A program made the position numbers and the translations under genes. A stretch of 64,000 nt of DNA from Herbinix sp. (GTDB lineage: Bacteria; Bacillota; Clostridia; Lachnospirales; Lachnospiraceae): positions 1 to 64,000 of the forward strand of contig JARBTJ010000013.1 of NCBI GenBank assembly GCA_029240245.1, read 5' to 3'. Within the stretch, counting starts at the first letter, position 1; each line of letters starts with the position of its first letter. The notes under the pieces were generated by a model. It had not been told where the DNA came from. It searched no databases and worked only from the letters and a program-made list of their open reading frames with translations. This document shows positions 18,266-27,285 of the stretch, in pieces.

Positions 18266-19459
18266 ATGTTAAATACATTTATCAAAGAGCTGAAAGAACT
18301 TACTGCAGACAAAAAAATATGGATAGGAATTCTTACAGTGCTTATTATAATTATAATAAGCACTTCTTATAATAAGAAGAACCCGGAAATCGATGCAGTG
18401 AAACCCTTAATGCTCGGCGTAATCAATAAGGATAACAGCTCCTATTCTAATTTATTATTAGATTATTTTCATGGCAGCAATACCTTTTCCAGTTTAATTC
18501 AGGTGACAACCGGAGACGATAAGGTGATTCGGGATGCGTTTAAAAACGGTGAGCTTGATATCTATTTGGAAATACCCGAGGACTTTGCTATGAATATGAT
18601 AAAGCTTGAGCATTCTCCGGTAAAGGTATACTATCAAATGGACGATACCACAAAAGCACTTCTTTTTCAGAATGTTTTAAAAAGCTATGAAAAGTATATA
18701 TCCGCAGTGGAAGTAAATGCCGTTGGACTGTATGAAATTATGGAAGCTGACGGAATGGGCAAGGAGCTTATAGAGGATGCCAATGTTACCATCTCCATGG
18801 ATATGATTTTTACAGCTCTTGGGAAGGAAAGCTTTTTTCGGTTTAAACCGGTAGCTAAATTTCCTACCACTACAGTGGCAGAGTATTATATTATTTCTAT
18901 AATCGTTATGACCTTAATGTATGCCGGCATTTATGCGGGTTTTCGGATTTTAAGGGAGATGAAGCAGGGGACTTTTGCGCGGCTTAAGACGACGAAGCTT
19001 CCGTTATTTCAGTTTTTAACTGCGAAATTGCTGCTGATGATTATGGTATATACCATAGCAATAGCAGTATCTATTCATATATTGGGAAAAAACATTGATA
19101 CCGGCCTTAATCTGTTGTACAGTTTCACCCTGTCTTGTTTTAGTGCTGTAATGGCGACATTTTTATGTGCCTTATTACAATCGACTCTAAGATATAGCCT
19201 TGCGGCAAACCTGTTTGTGTTCTATTGTATCGTGATGGGTGGAGGAATTATTCCAATTCAGTTTTTACCCGAGGACATCATTCGTCTATCTAAAATTACT
19301 CCAATCTATTATATGATAAAAGGAATTATTCTTTTAAAACAAGGGCAAACAACACCCGTATATAGCATTGTGGCAGGATTATTAATAACCTCCGTAATCT
19401 TATTTGTTGTGGCAGCAGCCTGTTTTTACCGAAGGAGTGTGGTCAATGAGGAGGCATAG
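18266..19459 (+). CDS. ABC-2 type permease, first of a pair
   Basis: A 397-residue membrane protein with one N-terminal helix (IWIGILTVLIIIIISTSY), an extracytoplasmic region of about 180 residues, and five or more helices in the second half, the plan of ABC-2/YhgE-type export permeases. The IPIQFLPEDIIRLSKITPIYYM segment is typical. AGGAGGGG precedes ATG 18266; the frame begins earlier at 18242 without need. The next permease starts one base after its stop. No ATP-binding subunit is adjacent, which is unusual. Confidence 0.82.
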   Translation: MLNTFIKELKELTADKKIWIGILTVLIIIIISTSYNKKNPEIDAVKPLMLGVINKDNSSYSNLLLDYFHGSNTFSSLIQVTTGDDKVIRDAFKNGELDIYLEIPEDFAMNMIKLEHSPVKVYYQMDDTTKALLFQNVLKSYEKYISAVEVNAVGLYEIMEADGMGKELIEDANVTISMDMIFTALGKESFFRFKPVAKFPTTTVAEYYIISIIVMTLMYAGIYAGFRILREMKQGTFARLKTTKLPLFQFLTAKLLLMIMVYTIAIAVSIHILGKNIDTGLNLLYSFTLSCFSAVMATFLCALLQSTLRYSLAANLFVFYCIVMGGGIIPIQFLPEDIIRLSKITPIYYMIKGIILLKQGQTTPVYSIVAGLLITSVILFVVAAACFYRRSVVNEEA

Positions 19460-19460
19460 A

Positions 19461-20735
19461 ATGAGTGAGGTACTCTATGGTATAGGTACCGTTTTTTTGT
19501 TAAGAATGAAGTTAATCGGAAAGGACGTTACCACCAGAATTATTTTAATAACATCGGTGTTATTGTTCGCATATTTGGTGTTTTCTTTATCAGAATCGGC
19601 AGCAGAGCAGAGTTCACTTCCGATTGGAATTGTGGATAAGGATAAAAGTAATACCTCTGAGGAGTTGATATTTAAATTAAAAAAGGTGCCTTCCATAAAA
19701 GTTATCGATATGTCAGAGGAAGAACTATATGATTTGTTACTGGATGAGATGATTATGTCCTACTTTATAATTGAAGAAGATTATGAGCAAAAAGTTCAAA
19801 TGGGGGATTTGGAAGGACTGATATCAGCTTTTTATAAGGAGGATAATAAGGCTGCATCCATTTTAGCCGATATTGTTGCCGGTGAAATGATGTATACCAT
19901 CTGTTATTACAAAAGTTATCAATTATACCAGCGGATATCTTTCAGTCAAAAACAGTTTATTGGAGCTGAGTATCGGTCCTATATGGATCAATTGCTGATG
20001 AATGTGGAGGACTTTAATTTTGCATTTCAAATGCATTATCAGAATGATGATTATCATGCGGCGGCACAGGAAGAAAAAGTCACGAATACAATTTTATATC
20101 AGCAGTTGATTGTTGGAATCCTGGGCATACTCATTGCTCTGATTGCGATGTTTGTGATATCCCAGGCAGTACAGGAGAAAGAAAATAGAGTTGAGGATCG
20201 ACTGAAGCTATCAGGTTTTCACTTCCTGATACAGGATATTGGAAATATGTGTGCTCTCCTTGTAACAGAAGGTACTATTTCCTTCTTGTTTTGTATTTTC
20301 CTATTTACTAAGTTTTCCTTGAAGGATGGGAGGCTCTTTCTAAGTGTGTACCTGCTATTATTATTAAACTCCGTAGTACTTGGAGGAGTGTTTCTGTTGT
20401 TTACAAAGGTTATGAAAAGCATGATAATTTATCAGTTAGTAGGCTCCACTTTCATTCTTATCACAGGAGGACTTGGGTATTTTCATCTGCTTTCCGGTTT
20501 ATATCAGAGTTTTGCGGACAAACTTATAAAATTTATACCAAATAGCTGGTTTATTCAGGGTATTACTGATATAATAATATATGGTAATTCAGGCGGATAT
20601 ATCAAAGTAGGGCATCGTGCACTCGCAGTAATGGCAGGAGCGGTATTTGCTTTGATGATATTGTTTCCTTTTCTGAACCGGGCAATTGTTACCGGCAGAA
20701 TAAAAAACAACGGACAAAACAGGATGGTAAATTAG
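19461..20735 (+). CDS. ABC-2 type permease, second of a pair
   Basis: A 424-residue protein with the same architecture as its upstream neighbour: one N-terminal helix, a soluble domain starting PIGIVDKDKSNTSEELIFKL (parallel to LGVINKDNSSYSNLLLDYF in the neighbour), then about six helices. The two probably form a heterodimer. ATG 19461 has GAGGAGG within the end of the preceding gene, indicating translational coupling. The partner ATPase must be encoded elsewhere if this is an active exporter. Confidence 0.82.
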   Translation: MSEVLYGIGTVFLLRMKLIGKDVTTRIILITSVLLFAYLVFSLSESAAEQSSLPIGIVDKDKSNTSEELIFKLKKVPSIKVIDMSEEELYDLLLDEMIMSYFIIEEDYEQKVQMGDLEGLISAFYKEDNKAASILADIVAGEMMYTICYYKSYQLYQRISFSQKQFIGAEYRSYMDQLLMNVEDFNFAFQMHYQNDDYHAAAQEEKVTNTILYQQLIVGILGILIALIAMFVISQAVQEKENRVEDRLKLSGFHFLIQDIGNMCALLVTEGTISFLFCIFLFTKFSLKDGRLFLSVYLLLLLNSVVLGGVFLLFTKVMKSMIIYQLVGSTFILITGGLGYFHLLSGLYQSFADKLIKFIPNSWFIQGITDIIIYGNSGGYIKVGHRALAVMAGAVFALMILFPFLNRAIVTGRIKNNGQNRMVN

Positions 20736-20736
20736 A

Positions 20737-22155
20737 ATGGATAAAAAGATAATCAACATCAGCAGGGATATAAGAAGCGCTAAACTACTGGATGAAAACA
20801 TTCCCATGCTTTTTAATTTTTTGGCAGACCAATATCATGCCTATGCGGCAGTCAAACTGGTTATGCATTATGAAACCTTTTATGAAATTTACCTGGAGGA
20901 GCAGGACTCTTGGAGTTCTGAAGCCGTGGAAATAGCAACACAGATAAATAAAATAATTAAATTGAATATCCTTTCCGGCAGTCAGGGAACCGAGGCGCAG
21001 GAATCCATCTTACTTGCGGACGAGCTTCGTAATTCAATCATGAAGCGGATGAGTATACTAACACAGTATACGGATATTTTCCAAATATATGAGTATGTCT
21101 TAAATAGAATCGAATATCGCTTTAAAGAGGAGTGTATAACATCGGGGGATGATGAGTTTGCAAAGGAAGTTCTACGCTTCATATTTGATACCGAGGATAA
21201 TTTTATCGTTAATGAAAAAATAAAGGAAATCATCGGTCAATTACCCATTCGGATGACCAAACAGAAGTATTTTGATTTGGTTAAGGACAGTATTCTGCTA
21301 TATAACGGAGCAGACCAGTCTTCTCTATATACCTATCTCTACCTGCTTCGGACTTCAGCTATGCTCGACCAGAACGGGGATATGGAGACGTATTATAAAG
21401 ATTTATGGCAATATAAAACCTATTTATCCGGTTTAGCATATAAGGATCTTACGGAGGCTGACTTTACGGAGGCCGAGAGAATCTTAAAACTTGCTACCGA
21501 GGTGCTTAATCGAGAAGTCACGATATATTATAGCCTTCAGGAAATCATCAATGAAGTATATGCACTATTACTTTGCGAACCTTATGCAGGTATGGCACAA
21601 AACAACAATCCTGACCGCGAGAAAGCAATCATAGCGATATTAAATGGAATTAACCAGTCATTCGAGCAAATGCAGGGCTTAGATATTGATACTGAGCTGA
21701 TTGATAAATTTTCGGTAATAGAAGGAGTTCAGGAGGAGCTTGTTGAGAATATATCACTTCTTGAGGATGTACTTCATGAAGTGGATAAAAATCACCGTGG
21801 CTTAGCCGAAAGCATGATGTTAGATAAACTGCTTAATGTACTTCTTCGCACGAAGGACCTTCTATCAAACAGCTTATTTATTGATTGGAAGGATGAAACC
21901 TCCGACAAAACGGCAACAGAAGATGAGGTGCGTGCTGAGGCCGATAAGCTCATTAACGACTTATCAGTATTATTTTCAGGACAGGACCGTACCGTCAGCA
22001 GAGCTGTTATGGCAAATACCTTGAATAAAATACCGGTATTTTTTAAAGATCATAAGGAAGTGATGGACTATGTCCGTTATGCTCTTGAAAAATGCACTGA
22101 TATTTACGAGAAAACAGCTTGCATGGAGATAATAAATGTCATAATCTCGGAATAG
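20737..22155 (+). CDS. Unknown soluble protein following the ABC-2 pair
   Basis: A 472-residue, acidic, mainly helical protein with no signal peptide or membrane segment and no motif I can assign. The sequence alternates Leu/Ile with Glu/Lys as in helical-repeat proteins (for example LLRTSAMLDQNGDMETYYKD). Its ATG follows the permease stop by one base, so it belongs to the same operon and may act with the transporter. It is not an ATPase: no Walker A or signature motif was found. Confidence 0.75.
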   Translation: MDKKIINISRDIRSAKLLDENIPMLFNFLADQYHAYAAVKLVMHYETFYEIYLEEQDSWSSEAVEIATQINKIIKLNILSGSQGTEAQESILLADELRNSIMKRMSILTQYTDIFQIYEYVLNRIEYRFKEECITSGDDEFAKEVLRFIFDTEDNFIVNEKIKEIIGQLPIRMTKQKYFDLVKDSILLYNGADQSSLYTYLYLLRTSAMLDQNGDMETYYKDLWQYKTYLSGLAYKDLTEADFTEAERILKLATEVLNREVTIYYSLQEIINEVYALLLCEPYAGMAQNNNPDREKAIIAILNGINQSFEQMQGLDIDTELIDKFSVIEGVQEELVENISLLEDVLHEVDKNHRGLAESMMLDKLLNVLLRTKDLLSNSLFIDWKDETSDKTATEDEVRAEADKLINDLSVLFSGQDRTVSRAVMANTLNKIPVFFKDHKEVMDYVRYALEKCTDIYEKTACMEIINVIISE

Positions 22156-22250
22156 TCTGTTTACCCTTGGTAGAATGTGGAATACTTAAAAGAAGGACTA
22201 TAATTTTACTGGTTTTATAAGGTGGAGAGCGATTTACGGAGGGTTTTACA

Positions 22251-22559
22251 ATGGTAAAGTGGACATCAAAGCTTTATGTTGGTGATAAAATGAGTAAGAA
22301 GAAGGAGAAAGCGATTGCCTCCATCAATAATCGGGAGGCAACCTTTGGCATTTATTGTATCGCCTTCGCTTCCCATCCAAGCAATCTTTTTGATATCATG
22401 GATGCGAACGAACTTTTGTTTCCCCATTATAAAAAATCCGAGGTTTGTATCGTAGGGTTAGCGAAGGGTAAGGATGAAGCCGTCAACTTAGTTCAGGATA
22501 TGCTGATGGAGGTTTATAAAAAAACAGGTGATTTTAATGTAAGGACATATTTTACATAA
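22251..22559 (+). CDS. Small conserved-looking protein of unknown function
   Basis: A 102-residue soluble protein. The middle reads FGIYCIAFASHPSNLFDIMDANELLFPHYKKSE, followed by a predicted alpha/beta stretch VCIVGLAKGKDEAVNLVQDML. No family recognised. CGGAGGG 7 nt before the ATG is a strong ribosome site, so it is very probably translated. It lies about 95 nt after the 472-residue gene. Confidence 0.75.
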   Translation: MVKWTSKLYVGDKMSKKKEKAIASINNREATFGIYCIAFASHPSNLFDIMDANELLFPHYKKSEVCIVGLAKGKDEAVNLVQDMLMEVYKKTGDFNVRTYFT

Positions 22560-22658
22560 GAGTAGTCACATACAAGTACCTGATCATAGTATCCTGAGCA
22601 TGAAAATTTATGGAAGGATTTAGCCGTATTATATATTATACGGTAAATATAAATTAGG

Positions 22659-23801
22659 ATGTTTCATATTATCTTGCTGATTTTAAAAATAATTGGAATT
22701 ATTATATTAGCAGTCATCGGGCTTGTGGTTGTTCTGCTGCTTACAGTACTTTTGGTACCAATCAGGTATCGGTTAAAGGCTGCCCATGGTGAGAATTATT
22801 TGGAGGCGGAAGGTACTGTCAGCTGGCTGTTTCATTTTATCCATGCACGTATTATATTCAGGGATTCTAAACCGCATATTCGAGTACGTATCTTCGGCAA
22901 AATCATCTTTGATAACTTAAGACCTAAGAGTGTGAAAAGCAAAAAAGTGAAAAAGACGAAAACGAAGCACAAAGCTGCTCGAAGGAAAAAGCAGGTAGCA
23001 AAAAAGCCGCCGGTTGACCATGCTCCGGGAGTACCAAGGGAGGATACCGGCAAAGAGGCTGGTCCCAAAGACCGAGCGATAGATAAAGAGCAGCTAACTG
23101 AGTTTGAGAGTCTGGATGAGAAGATATCGGAGCAGACGCGACTGACAGAGCAGGAGAGGCTGGAGGAGAAGATAGCAGAGCAGACGCGACTGACCGAGCA
23201 GGAGAGGCTGGAGGAGAAGATATCGGAGCAGACGCGAATGACAGAACAGGTGCGGATGGATGAGAAGGAATCGGAGCAGACGCGGTTAACAGGGCAGAAG
23301 AATAAAAAACCTACCCTTTTTGAGCGATTGAAAAACAAATTTAAACAAATAAAAAATTCTATCATAACATTCTTTCAAGGAATTCAGGGTAAAATAAAGA
23401 AAGGGATAGAAGCTTTCGCTAATATTAAGCAAAAGATAAGCTTAATAAAAGCGTTTATAAAAGATGAGATAAATAAAGAGGTTTTTAAATTAACTTTTAA
23501 AAGCCTCATAAAAATACTAAAACATATCATGCCGAGGAAATTAAAATCAAGTATAGTTTTCGGAACCGGAGATCCCTGTTCCACTGGGCAGACCTTAGGA
23601 GTTCTAGCATTTTTATATAGCTTCTATGGAGATAAGATTCAGATAACACCTGATTTTGAAAACAAGATATTTGAAGGCAGGCATTATGCTAAGGGAAGAA
23701 TAAGATTAGTTACAATTCTAATAATAGTAATTAAACTTATATTAGATAAACGATTTACACAATTCAGAAATAATATGAAAACTTTAAAGGAGGCTTTATA
23801 A
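22659..23801 (+). CDS. DUF2953 (YtfI-like) membrane protein with 16-residue repeats
   Basis: A 380-residue protein with an N-terminal membrane helix followed by VPIRYRLKAAHGENYLEAEGTVSW, the DUF2953 signature, and a matching C-terminal part (GTGDPCSTGQTLGVLAFLY). Between them lies a Lys/Arg-rich linker and, from nt 23118 to about 23297, nearly four copies of a 16-residue unit of the type EKISEQTRLTEQERLE. The gene overlaps neither neighbour but abuts the next start codon, the same ytfI-ytfJ pairing known from Bacillus, which links it to sporulation. The ribosome site is weak. Confidence 0.85.
   Translation: MFHIILLILKIIGIIILAVIGLVVVLLLTVLLVPIRYRLKAAHGENYLEAEGTVSWLFHFIHARIIFRDSKPHIRVRIFGKIIFDNLRPKSVKSKKVKKTKTKHKAARRKKQVAKKPPVDHAPGVPREDTGKEAGPKDRAIDKEQLTEFESLDEKISEQTRLTEQERLEEKIAEQTRLTEQERLEEKISEQTRMTEQVRMDEKESEQTRLTGQKNKKPTLFERLKNKFKQIKNSIITFFQGIQGKIKKGIEAFANIKQKISLIKAFIKDEINKEVFKLTFKSLIKILKHIMPRKLKSSIVFGTGDPCSTGQTLGVLAFLYSFYGDKIQITPDFENKIFEGRHYAKGRIRLVTILIIVIKLILDKRFTQFRNNMKTLKEAL
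23118..23297 (+). repeat. 48-bp coding tandem repeat inside the DUF2953 gene
   Basis: About 3.75 copies of a 48-bp unit encode EKISEQTRLTEQERLE variants. Units 1 and 2 differ by one residue, and later units are more diverged (EKISEQTRMTEQVRMD, then EKESEQTRLTGQ). The copies stay in frame, so the array changes only linker length. Confidence 0.85.
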
Positions 23802-24188
23802 ATGGCGGATAACAGTTTTAATTCAACAGTAGAATCACTATTTAAAGGTATGGATAGCTTTTTAACAACGAAAACTGTAGTAGGCGATGCAGTTAAATTT
23901 GATGATGGTACAATCATTTTACCTTTGGTAGAAGTAAGCTTTGGTGTAGGTGCAGGAGCATTCGCAGGTGAAAATAAGAATAATGCAGGCGGTGGTATGG
24001 GCGGTAAAATCTCACCCAGTTCAGTGCTCGTAATTCAAAATGGTACTTCTAAGCTAGTGAACATAAAAGATCAGGATGGTATCACAAAGATATTAGATAT
24101 GGTTCCGGACTTTATTAATAAGTTTACAAAAGGTGGGAAAAAGAAGGACGATCTTGAGGAAAAGGTGGAAGAAGCCTTAAATTCATAA
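23802..24188 (+). CDS. ytfJ: Sporulation protein YtfJ/GerW family
   Basis: A 128-residue soluble protein of the YtfJ (GerW) family: TVVGDAVKFDDGTIILPLVEVSFGVGAG, a Gly-rich segment, then SPSSVLVIQNG. Family members are made in the forespore and affect spore germination. The ATG directly follows the stop of the DUF2953 gene, and GGAGG lies at its 3' end, so the two are translationally coupled. Confidence 0.92.
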   Translation: MADNSFNSTVESLFKGMDSFLTTKTVVGDAVKFDDGTIILPLVEVSFGVGAGAFAGENKNNAGGGMGGKISPSSVLVIQNGTSKLVNIKDQDGITKILDMVPDFINKFTKGGKKKDDLEEKVEEALNS

Positions 24189-24237
24189 GCAGAAACCTCA
24201 TATTCCGAGTAAGTAAAGGAAACAAGCAAAAAATCGC

Positions 24238-24266
24238 TTGCAATATAATTCATATTCTGGTAGAAT
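24238..24266 (+). promoter_or_regulatory. rpmB promoter
   Basis: TTGCAA (24238-24243) and TAGAAT (24261-24266) with a 17-nt spacer. Confidence 0.6.
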
Positions 24267-24320
24267 AAATTTGTTTGTAGGACCAATTGGGTCTATATTT
24301 TACCTAAGGAGGTGCTTTTG

Positions 24321-24506
24321 ATGGCTAAATGTTCAATATGTGATAAAGGTGCTCACTTCGGGATCGCTGTGAGTCATTCTCATAGAAGATCGAATAAGAT
24401 GTGGAAATCTAATGTAAAATCCGTAAAGGTTAACGTTAACGGTACAGCAAGAAAATTGTATGTTTGTACTTCCTGTCTTAGATCCGGAAAAGTAGAACGC
24501 GCATAA
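24321..24506 (+). CDS. rpmB: 50S ribosomal protein bL28
   Basis: A 61-residue large-subunit ribosomal protein with MAKCSICDKGAHFG at the start and CTSCLRSGKV near the end; the two Cys pairs mark the zinc-binding form. The ribosome site AAGGAGGTG at 24306-24314 is near-perfect. It has its own promoter and terminator. Confidence 0.97.
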   Translation: MAKCSICDKGAHFGIAVSHSHRRSNKMWKSNVKSVKVNVNGTARKLYVCTSCLRSGKVERA

Positions 24507-24516
24507 GAAAAACGAT

Positions 24517-24549
24517 GGGTGTCAGGGGATCTTGACACCCGTTTTTTTT
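24517..24549 (+). terminator. rpmB terminator
   Basis: GGGTGTCA (24517-24524) pairs with TGACACCC (24533-24540), then G and eight Ts. Confidence 0.88.
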
Positions 24550-24656
24550 CAAAATCAGGTCCAGAGGATGGATGAAATAAGTATAGGTAGACTTTGAAAG
24601 CTTTTTATGTAAATGAAGAATGTGTTGATTTGTCAAAATAAAAGTGTTAGGTAAAA

Positions 24657-24794
24657 TTAACTGCAAAATAGATTATAACCAAGAATAAGACATAAAATAA
24701 TAATACATATCGCTAGAATTCCATTCGTAATGAAAAGCATGATTGTCATGCCGATGGCGATCCAAAAAAGGATAAATCCTATCATTCTCTTCAT
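24657..24794 (-). CDS. 45-residue hydrophobic membrane protein
   Basis: A short frame on the minus strand encodes a protein starting MKRMIGFILFWIAIGM and continuing with almost unbroken hydrophobic residues, enough for two membrane helices around an ITNG turn. GGAAGTG lies about 8 nt upstream of the ATG. It sits alone between rpmB and the yloU-like gene, pointing left. The dense hydrophobic pattern without stops argues for a real gene; the function is unknown. Confidence 0.7.
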   Translation of the reverse strand: MKRMIGFILFWIAIGMTIMLFITNGILAICIIILCLILGYNLFCS

Positions 24795-24990
24795 ATTTGT
24801 CACTTCCATTCAATATTCATAGTAATATATATTATGCAGGTGATCCTAAGGTTATCTCAAATATGTTAAGATTCGTGATAGGCTTCATAAAACGGTTTCG
24901 TTCATATAATTTACAAAGTATGTAATTCGAATATTAAGCAATAATATGAGCAACATAAATTAGGAAAGAAGAATAGATAGGAGGGTTAAT

Positions 24991-25347
24991 ATGAAAGGAC
25001 ACATGAATACGCAGATTGGTGAAATTTTAATAGATAACGACGTACTGGCAAAATATGCCGGAGCTTCGGCAATCGAATGTTTTGGCGTAGTTGGAATGGC
25101 TTCTGTCAATATGAAGGATGGTATAGTAAAACTCCTAAAACGAGATAATTTAAGCCATGGTGTAAATGTAACACTGGAAGATAATAAAATTACAATTGAC
25201 CTGCATATTATCGTATCCTATGGTGTGAGTATATCTGCAGTTGCTGATAATTTAATCAGTAACGTGAAATATAATGTTGAAGAATTCTCAGGTATTGAAG
25301 TGAAAAAGATTAATATATTCGTTGAAGGGGTAAGAGTCATCGACTAA
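24991..25347 (+). CDS. Asp23/Gls24 family envelope stress protein (YloU-like)
   Basis: A 118-residue Asp23/Gls24 domain protein (IDNDVLAKYAGASAIECFGVVGMA ... VNVTLEDNKITIDLHIIVSYGV). In Firmicutes these small proteins are tied to cell-envelope homeostasis, and the YloU member sits next to the DhaL-domain kinase gene, as here. GGAGGG precedes the ATG. It is probably the first gene of a two-gene transcript with the fakA-like gene 36 nt downstream. Confidence 0.92.
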   Translation: MKGHMNTQIGEILIDNDVLAKYAGASAIECFGVVGMASVNMKDGIVKLLKRDNLSHGVNVTLEDNKITIDLHIIVSYGVSISAVADNLISNVKYNVEEFSGIEVKKINIFVEGVRVID

Positions 25348-25383
25348 TCCTGAGATTAGCAACGTTTAAGGAGGAAAGAACCA

Positions 25384-27063
25384 GTGGTTGTTAAAACGAT
25401 AGATGCTATAACTCTGAAAAAGATGTTTCTTGCCGGAGCTGCAAGTATAGAAGCGAAAAAGGAATATATCAATGAATTGAATGTATTTCCCGTACCGGAT
25501 GGTGATACAGGTACCAATATGACACTCACCATCATGTCTGCAGTGAAAGAAGTCAATGCATTAGTTAACCCTACAATTGAAGAATTATCCAAAGCAATTT
25601 CATCAGGTTCCCTGCGCGGAGCAAGAGGAAACTCAGGCGTAATTTTATCACAGTTGTTCCGGGGTTTTACGAAAGAAATTAAGGATTTTAAAGAAATTAA
25701 TGTAACTATTATGTCAAATGCCTTTCAAAAAGCGGTGGAAACAGCATATCGTGCCGTTATGAAGCCGAAGGAGGGAACCATACTTACGGTTGCCAGAGGC
25801 GGAGCGGAAAGAGCTGCGCAATTAGTTTCAGAGACAGATGACTTGGTGTATTTTGGTAAAGAGGTAATTGCTCATATGGAGAAGGTGTTGGCACAGACAC
25901 CTGAGCTACTCCCAGTATTAAAAGAAGCCGGAGTTGTTGATTCCGGTGGACAGGGATTATTAGAAATCGTAAAAGGATGCTATGATGCCTTACTTGGCAA
26001 GGATATTTCCTTATCAAATATTTCAGTAACGAAGGAAATTAAGGGAACCGGCATTAATATAGAACGTGTTGCGTCAGAAAATATTAAATTCGGATATTGT
26101 ACTGAATTTATTATCATGTTAGAAAAAGAATACGATATAGAAAAAGAGCTTTCTTTCAAAGCATATCTTGAATCAATTGGTGATTCCATCGTAGTCGTAT
26201 CGGATGATGATATTGTTAAAGTTCATGTACATACGAACGATCCCGGTTTGGCAATCCAAAGGGCATTAACGTATGGTTCTTTAACAGCAATGAAGATTGA
26301 TAATATGAGAGAAGAGCATAACGAAAAGGTTATTAAGGATGCAGAGAAAGCTGCTACCGAGCATAAAACGGAAGTTAAAAAGCCTGTTGATAATAAACCC
26401 AGAAAGAAAGCCGGCTTTATCGCAGTTTCTATGGGTGAAGGCTTGGGAGAAATATTTACGGGACTTGGAGTGGATCATCTGATCGAAGGCGGACAGACCA
26501 TGAATCCGAGCACGGAGGATATGCTGAACGCCATCAATGAAGTAAATGCGGATACCATTTTTATACTGCCAAATAACAGTAATATTATCCTTGCAGCAGA
26601 ACAGGCGAAGGAATTAACGGAAGATAAGAAGATTATTGTTATTCCGTCCAAAACAGTACCTCAGGGTATTACAGCAGTAATTAATTTTGTTTATGATAAA
26701 TCACCCGAAGAGAATGCAGCAAGAATGACCGAAGAAATGCAAAAGGTGAAATCCGGTCAGGTAACCTATGCAGTTAGAGATACCAGCTTAGACGGTAAAG
26801 AGATCAAGCAGGGAAATATCATGGGTATCGGTGATAAAACCATTCTTTCTGTAGGTACTGATATTAAAGATACAACAATTGAACTGATTAAGTGCCTTGC
26901 AGACGATGATTCGGAATTAATCAGTATATATTATGGCGATGAAATCACTGAGGAAGCTGCTGCAGAATTGGCGGAAGAAGTAGCAGCTGAATATTCGAAT
27001 CTGGATGTAGAAGTGCATTATGGTGGACAGCCGATTTACTATTATGTTTTATCTGTAGAATAA
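25384..27063 (+). CDS. fakA: Fatty acid kinase FakA-like (DhaL/DAK2 domain)
   Basis: A 559-residue protein. The N-terminal DhaL domain has the Mg-ADP-binding aspartates in FPVPDGDTGTNMTLT, followed by SLRGARGNSGVILSQ. A central domain (KFGYCTEFIIMLE) and a C-terminal DegV-like part (KAGFIAVSMGEGLGEIF ... ILPNNSNIILAAEQA) complete the YloV/FakA layout. FakA phosphorylates fatty acids held by a FakB carrier; no fakB is in the window. The start is a GTG, supported by AAGGAGG about 9 nt upstream. Confidence 0.93.
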   Translation: MVVKTIDAITLKKMFLAGAASIEAKKEYINELNVFPVPDGDTGTNMTLTIMSAVKEVNALVNPTIEELSKAISSGSLRGARGNSGVILSQLFRGFTKEIKDFKEINVTIMSNAFQKAVETAYRAVMKPKEGTILTVARGGAERAAQLVSETDDLVYFGKEVIAHMEKVLAQTPELLPVLKEAGVVDSGGQGLLEIVKGCYDALLGKDISLSNISVTKEIKGTGINIERVASENIKFGYCTEFIIMLEKEYDIEKELSFKAYLESIGDSIVVVSDDDIVKVHVHTNDPGLAIQRALTYGSLTAMKIDNMREEHNEKVIKDAEKAATEHKTEVKKPVDNKPRKKAGFIAVSMGEGLGEIFTGLGVDHLIEGGQTMNPSTEDMLNAINEVNADTIFILPNNSNIILAAEQAKELTEDKKIIVIPSKTVPQGITAVINFVYDKSPEENAARMTEEMQKVKSGQVTYAVRDTSLDGKEIKQGNIMGIGDKTILSVGTDIKDTTIELIKCLADDDSELISIYYGDEITEEAAAELAEEVAAEYSNLDVEVHYGGQPIYYYVLSVE

Positions 27064-27130
27064 TAAAATTAGCATAAAATATGCTATCAAAGATAAATAT
27101 CTTTTCATTTTTCTTACACAAGAAAAAAGG

Positions 27131-27175
27131 ATTAAATTGGTGGTTCGGCGAAAATCAGCGAACCACTATTTTAAT
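27131..27175 (+). terminator. Probable terminator after the fakA-like gene
   Basis: GTGGTTCG (27140-27147) pairs with CGAACCAC (27159-27166), and flanking ATTAAAT/ATTTTAAT can extend the stem. The T-rich tail is imperfect. Confidence 0.6.
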
Positions 27176-27285
27176 ATAAATTAACATAAAAATATGGGAA
27201 ATTGTAGATGTTTTCAGGGGAAAATAAAGGTAAAAAGGGAAATGCTATATGCCCTATAAAGATCAACGAATAAGGAGGGGATATT

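Noticed and set aside
20737-22155. Missing ATPase of the ABC-2 pair
   Set aside because: No Walker A, Walker B or signature motif is present in this 472-residue protein.
22832-23365. 177-codon frame on the minus strand
   Set aside because: It is antisense to the DUF2953 gene, Ser/Phe-rich from the repeat region, and has no ribosome site.
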